Positions 7,140 through 15,774 of a stretch of DNA of 64,000 bases are shown here, piece by piece. The stretch spans positions 558,289 through 622,288 of the forward strand of contig NZ_UNRE01000002.1 of NCBI RefSeq assembly GCF_900537085.1. Direction: 5' to 3'. The notes below the pieces were generated by a model. That model was not told where the DNA came from and searched no databases. It saw only the letters and a list, made by a program, of their open reading frames with translations. A program made the translations under genes and the position numbers. Numbering within the stretch: position 1 is the stretch's first letter; each line of letters opens with the position of its first letter. This DNA comes from Agarivorans sp. Alg241-V36. Its GTDB lineage: Bacteria; Pseudomonadota; Gammaproteobacteria; Enterobacterales; Celerinatantimonadaceae.

Positions 7140-8627
7140 ATGACAGTTCGTACTCGCGTAGCACCTTCACCAACGGGTGACCCTCATGTAGGTACCGCCT
7201 ATATCGCACTATTTAACTACTGTTTCGCTAAGCAACATGGTGGCGAATTTATTCTGCGTATTGAAGATACTGACCAAGCACGTAGTTCGCGTGAATCTGA
7301 ACAAGCTATATACGACAGCCTTAGCTGGTTAGGTTTGAGCTGGGACGAGGGCCCAGATTGTGGCGGATCCGCTGGCCCTTACCGCCAAAGTGAGCGAAGC
7401 GATATTTACAAAAAATACGCCCAGCAGCTTATTGATGAAGGTAAAGCGTTTTATTGTTTTGCTACTTCTGAAGAGCTTGATGAAATGCGTAAGCAGCAAA
7501 TGGCAGAAGGCCTACAACCTAAATATGATGGTCGTGGCTTAAAACTTAGCGCCGAAGAAATTGCCGCTAACCTGGCCGAAGGCAAACCTTACGTTGTGCG
7601 TATGAAAATCCCAGAGTCTGGCAGCTTTAGCTTTAACGACTATTTACGTGGTGACGTTGAGATCCCTTGGGAACAGGTAGACATGCAAGTGCTACTTAAA
7701 GCCGATGGCTTGCCAACTTACTTTTTGGCTAACGTTGTTGACGACCACCTCATGGGCATTACCCACGTATTCCGTGGTGAAGAGTGGCTAAACTCAGCGC
7801 CAAAACTGCTTAAGCTTTATCAAGACTTAGGTTGGGAAGCGCCGGTACTTGGCCACATGCCATTATTGCGTAACCCAGATAAGAGTAAGCTAAGTAAGCG
7901 TAAAAACCCAACCAGCGTAAATTACTACCGTAAGATGGGCTTTTTACCAGAAGCGATGCTTAACTACTTAGGCCGCATGGGTTGGTCTATGCCTGACGAG
8001 CGTGAGAAGTTCACGCTAGCTGAGATGATTGAACACTTCGATATGAAGCGTGTATCGCTTGGTGGTCCAGTATTTGATGTTGAAAAACTAAAATGGTTAA
8101 ACGGTTTATGGATCCGCGAAGAATTAAGTGACGAGCAGCTAGCGCAACGCCTAGTGGAGTGGGCCTACAATCAAGAAACGCTAATGGGCATCATTCCTCA
8201 AGCTAAGGCGCGCTTAGATGTATTGAGTGACTTAGCACCGCTTGCAGGGCACTTTGTTTCAGGCATGCCGGAATATGCGCCAGAGCTACTTACTGGCGGT
8301 AAGCTAGAAGAAGAGCAAGTTCGTAGCTTGTTACAAATGTTTATTTGGCAATTAGAAGAGCAGCGTCAGTGGGATAAAGACACGGTATTTGCGGTAGCTA
8401 AGCAATTGTCTACTCACCTAGATGTTAAAATTCGTGACTTCTTAGAGCCGATTTTTGTAGCCATCACCGGTAAAACTAGCTCAACCTCGGTGGTTGATGC
8501 TATGGCTATCTTAGGCTCGGATATGAGCCGCGCGCGTTTGCGTTTTGCGCTTAGCCATATTGGCGTAAGTAAAAAACAAGCTAAGTCTTTAGATAAAGCT
8601 TACCGCGCCTATAAAGCTAGCTGGTAA
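7140..8627 (+). CDS. gltX: Glutamate--tRNA ligase
   Basis: 495 residues, a cytoplasmic class I aminoacyl-tRNA synthetase that charges tRNA-Glu. The HIGH-like motif is [10 protein letters not shown] (residues 9-18) and the KMSKR-like motif is KLSKR (250-254). The anticodon-binding helical domain fills the C-terminal third. The N-terminus ([16 protein letters not shown]) is of the Pseudomonas-type subgroup rather than the E. coli/Vibrio HVGGART type. The four-cysteine zinc site of E. coli GltX is missing, with only one Cys in the corresponding segment. It stands alone, with a terminator directly behind it, between the Val and Ala tRNA clusters. Confidence 0.97.
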   Translation: MTVRTRVAPSPTGDPHVGTAYIALFNYCFAKQHGGEFILRIEDTDQARSSRESEQAIYDSLSWLGLSWDEGPDCGGSAGPYRQSERSDIYKKYAQQLIDEGKAFYCFATSEELDEMRKQQMAEGLQPKYDGRGLKLSAEEIAANLAEGKPYVVRMKIPESGSFSFNDYLRGDVEIPWEQVDMQVLLKADGLPTYFLANVVDDHLMGITHVFRGEEWLNSAPKLLKLYQDLGWEAPVLGHMPLLRNPDKSKLSKRKNPTSVNYYRKMGFLPEAMLNYLGRMGWSMPDEREKFTLAEMIEHFDMKRVSLGGPVFDVEKLKWLNGLWIREELSDEQLAQRLVEWAYNQETLMGIIPQAKARLDVLSDLAPLAGHFVSGMPEYAPELLTGGKLEEEQVRSLLQMFIWQLEEQRQWDKDTVFAVAKQLSTHLDVKIRDFLEPIFVAITGKTSSTSVVDAMAILGSDMSRARLRFALSHIGVSKKQAKSLDKAYRAYKASW

Positions 8628-8644
8628 GCCAGCAGATAAAACCT

Positions 8645-8675
8645 AAAAAGCCAACTCTTAGAGTTGGCTTTTTTT
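8645..8675 (+). terminator. Terminator after gltX
   Basis: A 12-bp stem AAAAGCCAACTC / GAGTTGGCTTTT with a 3-base loop followed by a T-run, 18 bases after the gltX stop. The A-run on the left side would let it also act leftwards. Confidence 0.9.
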
Positions 8676-8698
8676 ATTTGTTAGCGCAAATAGTTTGT

Positions 8699-8779
8699 TT
8701 ATACCAATAACATGCTGCCACAGGCCGCAACTAGTAAACCTAGCGCCAGCAAGAACTGCAATTGAAGTCTAATACTCAT
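8699..8779 (-). CDS. Candidate 26-residue hydrophobic small protein
   Basis: A short minus-strand frame: ATG at 8777-8779, stop at 8699-8701, preceded by AAAGGAACACG as a good ribosome site. The product is one hydrophobic helix flanked by MSIRLQLQ and ending CGSMLLV. LVAAC fits a lipobox loosely, but almost nothing would remain after cleavage, so a single-pass membrane microprotein is more likely. No homologue is recognised. The ribosome site and composition support it; length alone does not. Confidence 0.4.
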   Translation of the reverse strand: MSIRLQLQFLLALGLLVAACGSMLLV

Positions 8780-9007
8780 CGTGTTCCTTTATTGTGCATC
8801 AGTAGTGAACTCATCTTGCCCCAAGCTCAGCAACGATTACCTTGAATTACCTCACAGTTTGTTTTTTAACCACGTTTTATGCGCTAAAAATCCTTCTTAG
8901 ATCTCATTTATATTGCCTTTTAATGCCAATCTTGTAACCAAATTGACACAATGGCATAACATGCTGTAGGCCCTATTTAGGCTGTGCTGTTTAGGCCCAT
9001 TTGTAGC

Positions 9008-9044
9008 GCCTTTATTTACAAATGACTTATTTATAAATAAAGGC
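9008..9044. repeat. Inverted repeat upstream of the STAS gene
   Basis: GCCTTTATTTA and TAAATAAAGGC form an 11-bp perfect stem around a 15-base loop, about 195 bases before the STAS gene. It could be an operator or an RNA hairpin in the leader. Nearby, TTTAGGC occurs twice (around 8975 and 8992), which may add to a regulatory region. The rest of 8780-9238 is AT-rich without recognisable genes. Confidence 0.45.
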
Positions 9045-9238
9045 TTAAGCAACTAGTATTTAGCTTTTTTTTTGCTATGGTGGTTGCAGGGTTAGTTTTG
9101 TGGATACAAACTAACAAACCATAGTTAAGCAAGCGCAAGTGTTTATAAAGCAAGGAAAGCTTTAATGCTTGCTTAAGGGCAAATACACTAAATTTAGGTT
9201 TCAGCATAAACCGATAGTGATCGTTACAAGGAGATTCG

Positions 9239-9550
9239 ATGTCTATTAGTAGTCAGTTAGATCAAGATTCTGGGCAGCTTATTATCAGTGTGGCTGGCAG
9301 GTTCGATTATTCTCTACACCGTGACTTTAGAGCCTGCTATGAGCACATTTCAGTCGAGGGCATTCAGCTGATTCTTGACTTAAGCAGTGCAGAATACATG
9401 GATAGCTCGGCATTAGGCATGATGTTATTACTTAAAGAGCACGCCGAAAAAAGCCAAGCCGAAGCCCTTACTATTCGTAAACCTTCACCGGCGATTTTGA
9501 AAATTTTAGAAATAGCCAACTTCGATAAACTACTTAAAATCGAAAATTAG
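9239..9550 (+). CDS. STAS-domain anti-sigma factor antagonist
   Basis: 103 residues, a single STAS domain. The phosphorylation-site region reads DLSSAEYMDSSALG, with the conserved serine at 56 or 57. AAGGAG sits just before the ATG. Such proteins bind or release an anti-sigma kinase depending on phosphorylation. The stop codon overlaps the GTG start of the next gene (TAGTG), so translation is coupled with the response-regulator/phosphatase/kinase fusion. The pair resembles HsbA/HsbR of Pseudomonas, CrsA/CrsR of Shewanella and SypA/SypE of Vibrio fischeri, which act on the general stress sigma factor, motility or biofilm. Confidence 0.85.
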   Translation: MSISSQLDQDSGQLIISVAGRFDYSLHRDFRACYEHISVEGIQLILDLSSAEYMDSSALGMMLLLKEHAEKSQAEALTIRKPSPAILKILEIANFDKLLKIEN

Positions 9551-11247
9551 TGTTTGAAGTTGATACGCTAAGCTTTCTCAACAAGGCGGTTAAAGGCACA
9601 GCCCTTGTGGTTGACGATACCCGCATAAACAGGTTGTTGTTGGGGAAAATACTCAGTGATATTGGCTATCAAGTGGTATTTGCAGAACATGGTCAACAAG
9701 CGGTAGAGCTATTTAAACAACAAGATATTGATATTGTGTTCATGGATGTATTGATGCCAGTAATGGATGGCTATCAAGCAACTGCCGAAATAAAGCGTTT
9801 AAGCACCCAAAAATTCACTCCCGTTTTATTTGTGACTGCTCAAAATGATGTTGATGCGCTGGTTAAGTGCATAGCATGTGGTGGTGATGACATTTTATTT
9901 AAGCCGGTTCACCAGGCGGTGCTCAAAGCCAAAGCGCTTGGCTTTGAGCGCACTAAAGCCATTTATAATGAAATAAGCCGACTGCATAACCAACTTCAAG
10001 AAGAAGAAGAGCTCGCCGAGCGGGTGTTTAGCAGCGCCGTGGCTAACTCGCAATGTGCTGATCAAGAATTACTGGTCTCGCTAGACAGCGCTTCTACCTT
10101 TTCAGGTGATGTAATTTTTGCCGAATATCGCCCCAATGGCGATATTCATGTTTTGTTGGGCGACTTTACTGGGCATGGTTTGCGCGCTGCAATTGGAGCA
10201 ATGCCAGTTGCCGACATTTTTAGAGGTATGACCCGAAAAGGCTACACTGGTGAAGCCATTCTTCGGCAAATTAATCGTCGCCTGCATCGCTTGCTTCCTA
10301 CCGGTATGTTTATGGCGGGTATATTTGTGGAGCTATCGCTTCAGCAAAAGTCTTTAACGGTGTGGAATGGCGGTATGCCCGAGATGCTTATTTATAATGC
10401 TCAGCAACAAGCAATACGTGAGCGTTTAACTTCAGCATCAATTCCTTTGGGGATTCAAAACGAAGTAGAACTTAACCTTAAAACTCTGCCCTGGTTACCT
10501 TATGATCATGGGGTAATGCTAAGTGATGGGGTAACCGAAGCGCTTAGTGCCAGTGGCGAAATGTTTGGTGATCAGCGCTTGGCTAATGCTATCGCTAATA
10601 GAGCCGCACACCCCTCGTTTATTGCCAGTATTCAGCACGAACTGCAGCTATTTTGTGAGGGTGCCGAGCAACTAGACGATATTAGCATGGTCGAAATTCC
10701 CGATTTACTGAATAGGCCAAATCAACAATCTGCCAATACTTATAAAGCCGGTCCTTTAGCGGCAGGGCAGTGGAGCTGGGCGCTTGAATTAGACGCCACT
10801 AGCCTTAAAAAGTTTACTCCTATTCCATTACTGATGACGACTCTACAAGAGTTATCGGTACACCAAACCGACCGTAATATTCTATTTACCGTGGTTAGTG
10901 AACTGTTTAACAACGCTTTTGAACACGGCGTCTTAGGTTTGGATTCGGCAATCAAAACCTCGGCCAGTGGTTTTGAAGAGTATTATCGACAACGTAAGCA
11001 CAAAGCTAAAGAGCTTAGCGAAGGGTCGGTGAGTATTGCCATTGAGTTTGATGGAAAGCAAACTCGCCAGTTCACTATTAAAGTGGCCGATAGTGGTAGT
11101 GGTTTTGAAGTGACAAAAGCCGCAGAGCAAAGCTCTGAACAGCAATATTCAGGTAGGGGGCTAGGTTTGCTTGAGTCTCTTTGCGAGAGTGTGGAGTTTA
11201 ACTCACGAGGCAACAGCGTTACTGCGGTTTACCGCTGCCAGCATTAA
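9550..11247 (+). CDS. Response regulator - PP2C phosphatase - HATPase fusion (HsbR/CrsR/SypE-like)
   Basis: 565 residues, GTG start overlapping the preceding stop. Domains in order: a receiver (about 15-135, phospho-acceptor Asp66 in FMDVLMP), a linker helix, a SpoIIE-type PP2C phosphatase (about 185-390, with GDFTGHG and MLSDGVTEAL metal-binding motifs) and a C-terminal anti-sigma-type HATPase (about 430-565, with ELFNNAFEHG and GRGLGL). Phosphorylation of the receiver is expected to switch between dephosphorylating and phosphorylating the STAS partner. No sensor kinase is adjacent, so the input comes from elsewhere. Subject to which sigma factor is targeted, this is a complete partner-switching module. 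Confidence 0.88.
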   Translation: MFEVDTLSFLNKAVKGTALVVDDTRINRLLLGKILSDIGYQVVFAEHGQQAVELFKQQDIDIVFMDVLMPVMDGYQATAEIKRLSTQKFTPVLFVTAQNDVDALVKCIACGGDDILFKPVHQAVLKAKALGFERTKAIYNEISRLHNQLQEEEELAERVFSSAVANSQCADQELLVSLDSASTFSGDVIFAEYRPNGDIHVLLGDFTGHGLRAAIGAMPVADIFRGMTRKGYTGEAILRQINRRLHRLLPTGMFMAGIFVELSLQQKSLTVWNGGMPEMLIYNAQQQAIRERLTSASIPLGIQNEVELNLKTLPWLPYDHGVMLSDGVTEALSASGEMFGDQRLANAIANRAAHPSFIASIQHELQLFCEGAEQLDDISMVEIPDLLNRPNQQSANTYKAGPLAAGQWSWALELDATSLKKFTPIPLLMTTLQELSVHQTDRNILFTVVSELFNNAFEHGVLGLDSAIKTSASGFEEYYRQRKHKAKELSEGSVSIAIEFDGKQTRQFTIKVADSGSGFEVTKAAEQSSEQQYSGRGLGLLESLCESVEFNSRGNSVTAVYRCQH

Positions 11248-11315
11248 TAAACTTGCTTAATTTGCCTTGAATTGTTGGCTAAATGAGCAAGTGGCTCGTT
11301 TCTAGGGAAAAACGG

Positions 11316-11344
11316 TTGACACTCTAGTTCCCGCTGCTTAGAAT
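11316..11344 (+). promoter_or_regulatory. Promoter of the tRNA-Ala pair
   Basis: TTGACA (11316-11321) and TAGAAT (11339-11344) are separated by 17 bases and lie 46 bases before the first tRNA-Ala. Confidence 0.8.
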
Positions 11345-11389
11345 TCTGCTCGCTTTCGGCAGATATTGTGTTGAAAGTAGTGTGACTTT

Positions 11390-11465
<76 letters not shown>

Positions 11466-11486
11466 ATTCACACCCTACCGTTTATC

Positions 11487-11562
<76 letters not shown>

Positions 11563-11692
11563 ATTTTCTCTTCTACTCTTATCCTGTATTGAGCAACTAA
11601 CACTTAGTTGTGATTTTCTGTTTCTGTCTATTGTTGCTTTAAGCCGCTACTTACTACACTCAAAGTCTGATGTATTATATTGAGTACCGCTT

Positions 11693-12094
11693 ATGTTTAT
11701 CCGCAATCTTGGTTTACAGTGCTTATTGGCTGCTAGTTTAACTATTTTTACTTCTGCCTCTTTCGCCGAACCGCTCCCCACTCGAGACCAAGCTGCTCAA
11801 GCTTTAGCAGCTAGCTATAACCAACAACAACGGCAGTTCATGCTTGAGTCAGTTAACGCAACAGCCAGCGCGCAAGGAGACTTGGTTCACTATCATTTAA
11901 CCTTAGCTGAGCAAGACTCTAGTGCTAAAGACATCGAATTATTGGCCCAACAAGTAAGAGCCGATATTTGCAAAGTAGACCAGCAGTCTTTGTATCGTGG
12001 AGTAAGAGTAAAACTGGTGATAAACCGCAGCAATGGCGAGTCGCTGTATCAAGCGATTCAAAGTGACAATGACTGCTCCCGTTTGCCTTATTAA
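11693..12094 (+). CDS. Secreted protein of unknown function
   Basis: 133 residues with a clear signal peptide (about 1-25, ending SFA). The mature part is a small alpha/beta-looking domain, with a helical opening (TRDQAAQALAASYNQQQ) and two cysteines (in ADICKV and NDCSRL) that could form a disulfide in the periplasm. No family is recognised. It stands alone after the tRNA-Ala pair. Confidence 0.65.
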   Translation: MFIRNLGLQCLLAASLTIFTSASFAEPLPTRDQAAQALAASYNQQQRQFMLESVNATASAQGDLVHYHLTLAEQDSSAKDIELLAQQVRADICKVDQQSLYRGVRVKLVINRSNGESLYQAIQSDNDCSRLPY

Positions 12095-12228
12095 TACCGT
12101 CCCTTAGAGATTACTAAAGAACATCATCGTTAAAGTAGTTAATTGCTCGTAACTGAGCAATTGACCGCTTGCTTGTTTACTTATCGTCTATCCTCTTGAT
12201 AAGACGTGTGAATTGAGGAGTGTTAAGT

Positions 12229-12921
12229 ATGTCTTTTACCAATACCATCGAGTCGATGTGTCCTATTGCTCGCGGGCCAGATCATCAAAACTCACCCATC
12301 CCCATGGAAGGGAAATGGGTAAACGCCATTGAAGTGACCGACATCTCTGGCTTGTCTAATGGGGTTGGCACTTGCGCCCCACACCAAGGAGCAACCAAGG
12401 TATCGATTAACGTGAAAAATGGCATTATAGAAGAGTGCTTAATTGAAACGGTGGGGTGCTCGGGCATGACCCATTCTGCAGCAATGGCATCAGAAATCCT
12501 TACCGGAAAAACGCTATTAGAGGCGCTTAATACCGATTTAGTGTGTGATGCAATTAATGTAGCGATGCGCTCAATTTTCGAAAACCTCGCCTATGGGCGA
12601 AGCCAAACCGCTTTTTCTGAAGGTGGCTTACCCATTGGGGCTGGCCTAGACGATTTAGGCAAAGGCTTGCGCTCTCAAGTAGGCACTGCCTATGGCACCA
12701 GAGCTAAAGGGGCACGCTATTTAGAGCTTGCCGAAGGCTACGTTACGCGAATGGCCTTAGACGAAGACAACGAAATTATTGGCTACGAGATAGTACAAAT
12801 GGGCAAGATGATGAGCGCCATTGCTGATGGGGTAGACGCCAATCAAGCTTTAGATGACAGTAAATCTCACTATGGACGCTTTGAAGACGGTGTTCAGTAC
12901 GTTGACCCGCGAAAAGTTTAG
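12229..12921 (+). CDS. IscU-like iron-sulfur scaffold partner of a GGGtGRT protein
   Basis: 230 residues from ATG 12229, chosen because GAGGAG lies 8 bases upstream; an in-frame GTG at 12220 overlaps that site. The region around residues 40-110 follows the IscU fold: VGTCAPH and ETVGCSGMTHSAAMASEILTGKTL correspond to the first two cluster cysteines of IscU, but the third (HCSxLA) is absent. About 120 extra C-terminal residues are not IscU-like. It is followed 11 bases later by a GGGtGRT-family gene, a pairing that points to a shared Fe-S or sulfur-related job. The precise role is unknown. Confidence 0.75.
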   Translation: MSFTNTIESMCPIARGPDHQNSPIPMEGKWVNAIEVTDISGLSNGVGTCAPHQGATKVSINVKNGIIEECLIETVGCSGMTHSAAMASEILTGKTLLEALNTDLVCDAINVAMRSIFENLAYGRSQTAFSEGGLPIGAGLDDLGKGLRSQVGTAYGTRAKGARYLELAEGYVTRMALDEDNEIIGYEIVQMGKMMSAIADGVDANQALDDSKSHYGRFEDGVQYVDPRKV

Positions 12922-12932
12922 GGAGTAACAAC

Positions 12933-13928
12933 ATGGCAGAATTTGAAGGAAAAGAGCGCCGAATTGAGCGGATCGAGCAAACTTTAGCGCAATACCAACT
13001 CACATCATTAGAAGCCGCGCGCGAGCTATGCCAATCACGTGGCTTTGATCCACACGATATTACCTTAACCACCCAGCCTATTGCCTTTGAAAATGCCGCT
13101 TGGGCCTACGTATTAGGTGGCGCGATAGCAATTAAAAAGCAAGATAAAACCGCCGAGCAAGCCGCGCTTTCTATTGGCGAAGCTCTGCAAAGTTTTTGTG
13201 TACCAGGCTCGGTAGCTGATCAACGTAAGGTGGGCTTAGGCCACGGAAACTTAGCCTCTCGTTTGCTTTCAACTCAGTCGGATTGCTTTTGTTTTTTAGC
13301 GGGGCACGAGTCTTATGCCGCCGCAGAAGGGGCAATTAAAATATCTGAGTATGCTAACCAAGTAAGAAGCAAACCTTTGCGCCTTATTCTTAATGGCCTT
13401 GGCAAAGATGCGGCTTATATGATTGCTCGGATGAATGGTTTTACCTACGTGCAAACCCAATTTGATTACCAAACGGGCGAATTGAATATCACCCGAGAAA
13501 AGGTATTTGGCAAAGGCCACCGAGCCACTATTCGCTGCTACGGCACCGATGATGTAGTAGAGGGTGTAGCGGTAATGCATCACGAAGGTGTGGATATTTC
13601 TATTACTGGTAACTCTACTAACGCTGCACGCTTTCAGCACCCGGTTGCTGGTACTTATAAAAAAGAGCGTTTACTACTCGGCAAAGAGTACTTTTCGGTT
13701 GCTTCTGGCGGTGGAACAGGGCGCACTATGCACCCCGACAACGTGGGCGCTGGCCCTGCCTCTTACGGGCTAACCGATACCATGGGCAGAATGCACTGCG
13801 ATGCCCAATTTGCAGGTTCTTCCTCAGTGCCTGCTCACGTAGAAATGATGGGCTTGGTAGGTATGGGTAACAACCCTATGGTAGGTGCCAGTGTTGCGGT
13901 AAGTGTGGCAGTTGAGCAGTCGCAGTAA
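12933..13928 (+). CDS. GGGtGRT family protein
   Basis: 331 residues. It carries the family-defining GGGTGRTMHPDNVGAGPAS block near residue 255 and matches the uncharacterised Pfam GGGtGRT family over its whole length. Conserved cysteines and histidines (for example CVPGS, GHGNLASRL, FCFLAGHES) would suit a metal or cofactor site. It forms an operon with the IscU-like gene 11 bases upstream and ends at a terminator. Biochemical activity is unknown; the neighbour suggests iron-sulfur or sulfur chemistry. Confidence 0.85.
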   Translation: MAEFEGKERRIERIEQTLAQYQLTSLEAARELCQSRGFDPHDITLTTQPIAFENAAWAYVLGGAIAIKKQDKTAEQAALSIGEALQSFCVPGSVADQRKVGLGHGNLASRLLSTQSDCFCFLAGHESYAAAEGAIKISEYANQVRSKPLRLILNGLGKDAAYMIARMNGFTYVQTQFDYQTGELNITREKVFGKGHRATIRCYGTDDVVEGVAVMHHEGVDISITGNSTNAARFQHPVAGTYKKERLLLGKEYFSVASGGGTGRTMHPDNVGAGPASYGLTDTMGRMHCDAQFAGSSSVPAHVEMMGLVGMGNNPMVGASVAVSVAVEQSQ

Positions 13929-13955
13929 TACGGGTTGTCCAGCTATGGAAATATC

Positions 13956-13980
13956 AAAGCCGACTCTTGGTCGGCTTTTT
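13956..13980 (+). terminator. Terminator of the IscU-like/GGGtGRT operon
   Basis: AAAGCCGA / TCGGCTTT stem with a 7-base loop followed by a T-run, 28 bases after the stop. Confidence 0.85.
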
Positions 13981-14196
13981 GTTGTTTAGAAACTCAAGCG
14001 AACAGTTAAAGGCCTGAATTGTAGGCGAGCTGAAGGCTGGTGTTGTAACAAGCTTTTGCCCCAAAATGAGTTGGTAATTTAGAGTGTCGGTTGTACGGTT
14101 AGGCCACACTCTAGTAAAGATGGCCCTAGTACAATTTATTCGTTCGACATTCTAATAGCTCTAACCCAACCATACAAGGTAGCTTGATAAGTTAGA
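13981..14196. other. Intergenic spacer between convergent units
   Basis: No gene is visible. The only notable string is AACAAGCTTTTGCCCCA at 14047-14063, whose first 12 bases recur at 31552 and 33225 on the far side of the accessory region (see findings). Confidence 0.4.
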
Positions 14197-14220
14197 AACC
14201 CTGCCTATAAAAGCAGGGTT
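14197..14220 (-). terminator. Hairpin after the MACPF-like gene
   Basis: AACCCTGC / GCAGGGTT stem with an 8-base loop, 34 bases beyond the stop of the minus-strand gene. The T-run is weak. Confidence 0.6.
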
Positions 14221-14253
14221 AGGGCTGCCTTGCTCTGGCGCATCACGAGAAGT

Positions 14254-15717
14254 TTAATCCTCACTAGGGCGCCCTTGTAAGTACAAATATCGATAAGGTT
14301 CTCCGCCTGCCCACTTTGCATCGCAATCACAATAGGCTCCAAATTTGTAATAGCATGAGTTATTTACGCCCTGGTTATAGCTGCCCGATTTAGAACCGAC
14401 CACCTTGTCCCTAAAATTTTTGGTAAAAGGCACTTGGTCCCCTCGATCCAAGCAATCCGGGCCATAGCAATAGCACTGCGTCCCAAAAGTGCCTCCGATA
14501 TGGCATGAATCATCATTTCTGCAACCTGTTTTAGGCGCTTCGCAACCATAAGTCTGCAGCCCATCCACGGTACTCACAATCACCATCTGTTGATAAATTG
14601 CCCCTGAGCTGCTTTTCCTCTGTTCACACCCTATCGCAGTCCATCCATCGTAAGTAGCTTGCAAATTGAACGCGCGCTGCAGATTGTCACAGGCTTTAGA
14701 ACCCTTGCCTCGTTTTTCACATTGTGAACGGTACACCTCCATCAGTAGTTCCCAAATCGGCTTGAAGGTATACCGAACGGCTTGAGTCCCTTTGTCGGCG
14801 CTGTCAATAAACGCGTCTAATGTCTCTTTGCTTACCTCTTTGAGCATATTCGCTCGTGCTTCATCCGATCCCCCAAAAATCACGTGTTTGGTAGTTGCTT
14901 GTTGTTTAACAGCCGCTTCCTTCTCATCTTTTGAGTAAGCACCGCAACTATTCACACTCCAGCCCCCTCCTGCTGACACCCCTTCCACATCAGCACAAGC
15001 CTTCGCGCTTAAGGTATTTTGGATGTCAGAGCTTTGTGATTCTGAGCTTTCCCATTGCTGGAAACGGCTCCCTATCATTTGCTGCATCATGATGTGGGAG
15101 CCTACAGATTGCATAAAGCTTAAGTATTGTCCCCATATGTTTGGGTCACCCACATTTTTAGCTTCAATCATCGGTAGCGACCCAATATCATCCAAATAGC
15201 TGGGTTCAATATTCTCAAGTCCGAAGCAATTGGTGTCGTGAATAAAGTCGATACTGCTTTTTACTAACGTAACGTCCAGTATTGATGAATGGAAACTAGA
15301 TGAGAGTGTCGAATCACTGCCTGTCATGGCATTAACAGACCCTTTAGCGCTCAGTACCGCCGTGTTGTAGCTCCCAGATAAGTCGGCCGACGTCATGACT
15401 TTATTTACCATTTTCTCCATGCTTTCGTAGGTAGCTATTTCCCTTGATGCTTGTTGGACGGCACTTACACTTGCACAGGTGCCTAGCTTTGTGTCTTTAA
15501 AAAATACCTTTCCTCCTTTAAGTAAGCTCAAGGTGTTAATGCTTGGCAAATAGAAAGCGTTACCCAACCCTGGACAGACATTGTCAGGACAAGCTTCAGA
15601 ACTCTGCTTGTCTTTCAATTTCTGATTAGGGAATTGCACGGATCTAATATCGGCAGCGGCGACATAGCTACAGCTGAGCACAGCAAACCCAGTCAACGCG
15701 ATAGTTATCTTTTTCAT
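14254..15717 (-). CDS. Secreted MACPF/perforin-like protein
   Basis: 487 residues with a signal peptide (about 1-21, ending VAA). The middle holds GSHIMMQQMIGS (residues 206-217), close to the MACPF signature (Y/W-G-T-H-F/Y-x6-G-G), preceded by helical and serine-rich stretches compatible with membrane-inserting hairpins. From about residue 360 the protein is cysteine-rich, with spacing like an EGF-type or other disulfide module (CRNDDSCH, QCYCYGPDC, CYYKFGAYCDC). A secreted pore-forming or membrane-binding role is plausible. It is probably co-transcribed with the TULIP-like gene 57 bases upstream. The MACPF call rests on one motif and the general layout; a structure prediction would decide it. 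Confidence 0.5.
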   Translation of the reverse strand: MKKITIALTGFAVLSCSYVAAADIRSVQFPNQKLKDKQSSEACPDNVCPGLGNAFYLPSINTLSLLKGGKVFFKDTKLGTCASVSAVQQASREIATYESMEKMVNKVMTSADLSGSYNTAVLSAKGSVNAMTGSDSTLSSSFHSSILDVTLVKSSIDFIHDTNCFGLENIEPSYLDDIGSLPMIEAKNVGDPNIWGQYLSFMQSVGSHIMMQQMIGSRFQQWESSESQSSDIQNTLSAKACADVEGVSAGGGWSVNSCGAYSKDEKEAAVKQQATTKHVIFGGSDEARANMLKEVSKETLDAFIDSADKGTQAVRYTFKPIWELLMEVYRSQCEKRGKGSKACDNLQRAFNLQATYDGWTAIGCEQRKSSSGAIYQQMVIVSTVDGLQTYGCEAPKTGCRNDDSCHIGGTFGTQCYCYGPDCLDRGDQVPFTKNFRDKVVGSKSGSYNQGVNNSCYYKFGAYCDCDAKWAGGEPYRYLYLQGRPSED

Positions 15718-15774
15718 TTTGTTCTTCCTTGCCTATAAACCCTCGCAATGCGCGAGGGCTAGTGGTAGAGAACC

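Noticed and set aside
10740-11213. Minus-strand frames within the response-regulator fusion gene
   Set aside because: They overlap the well-supported HATPase domain and show no protein family features.
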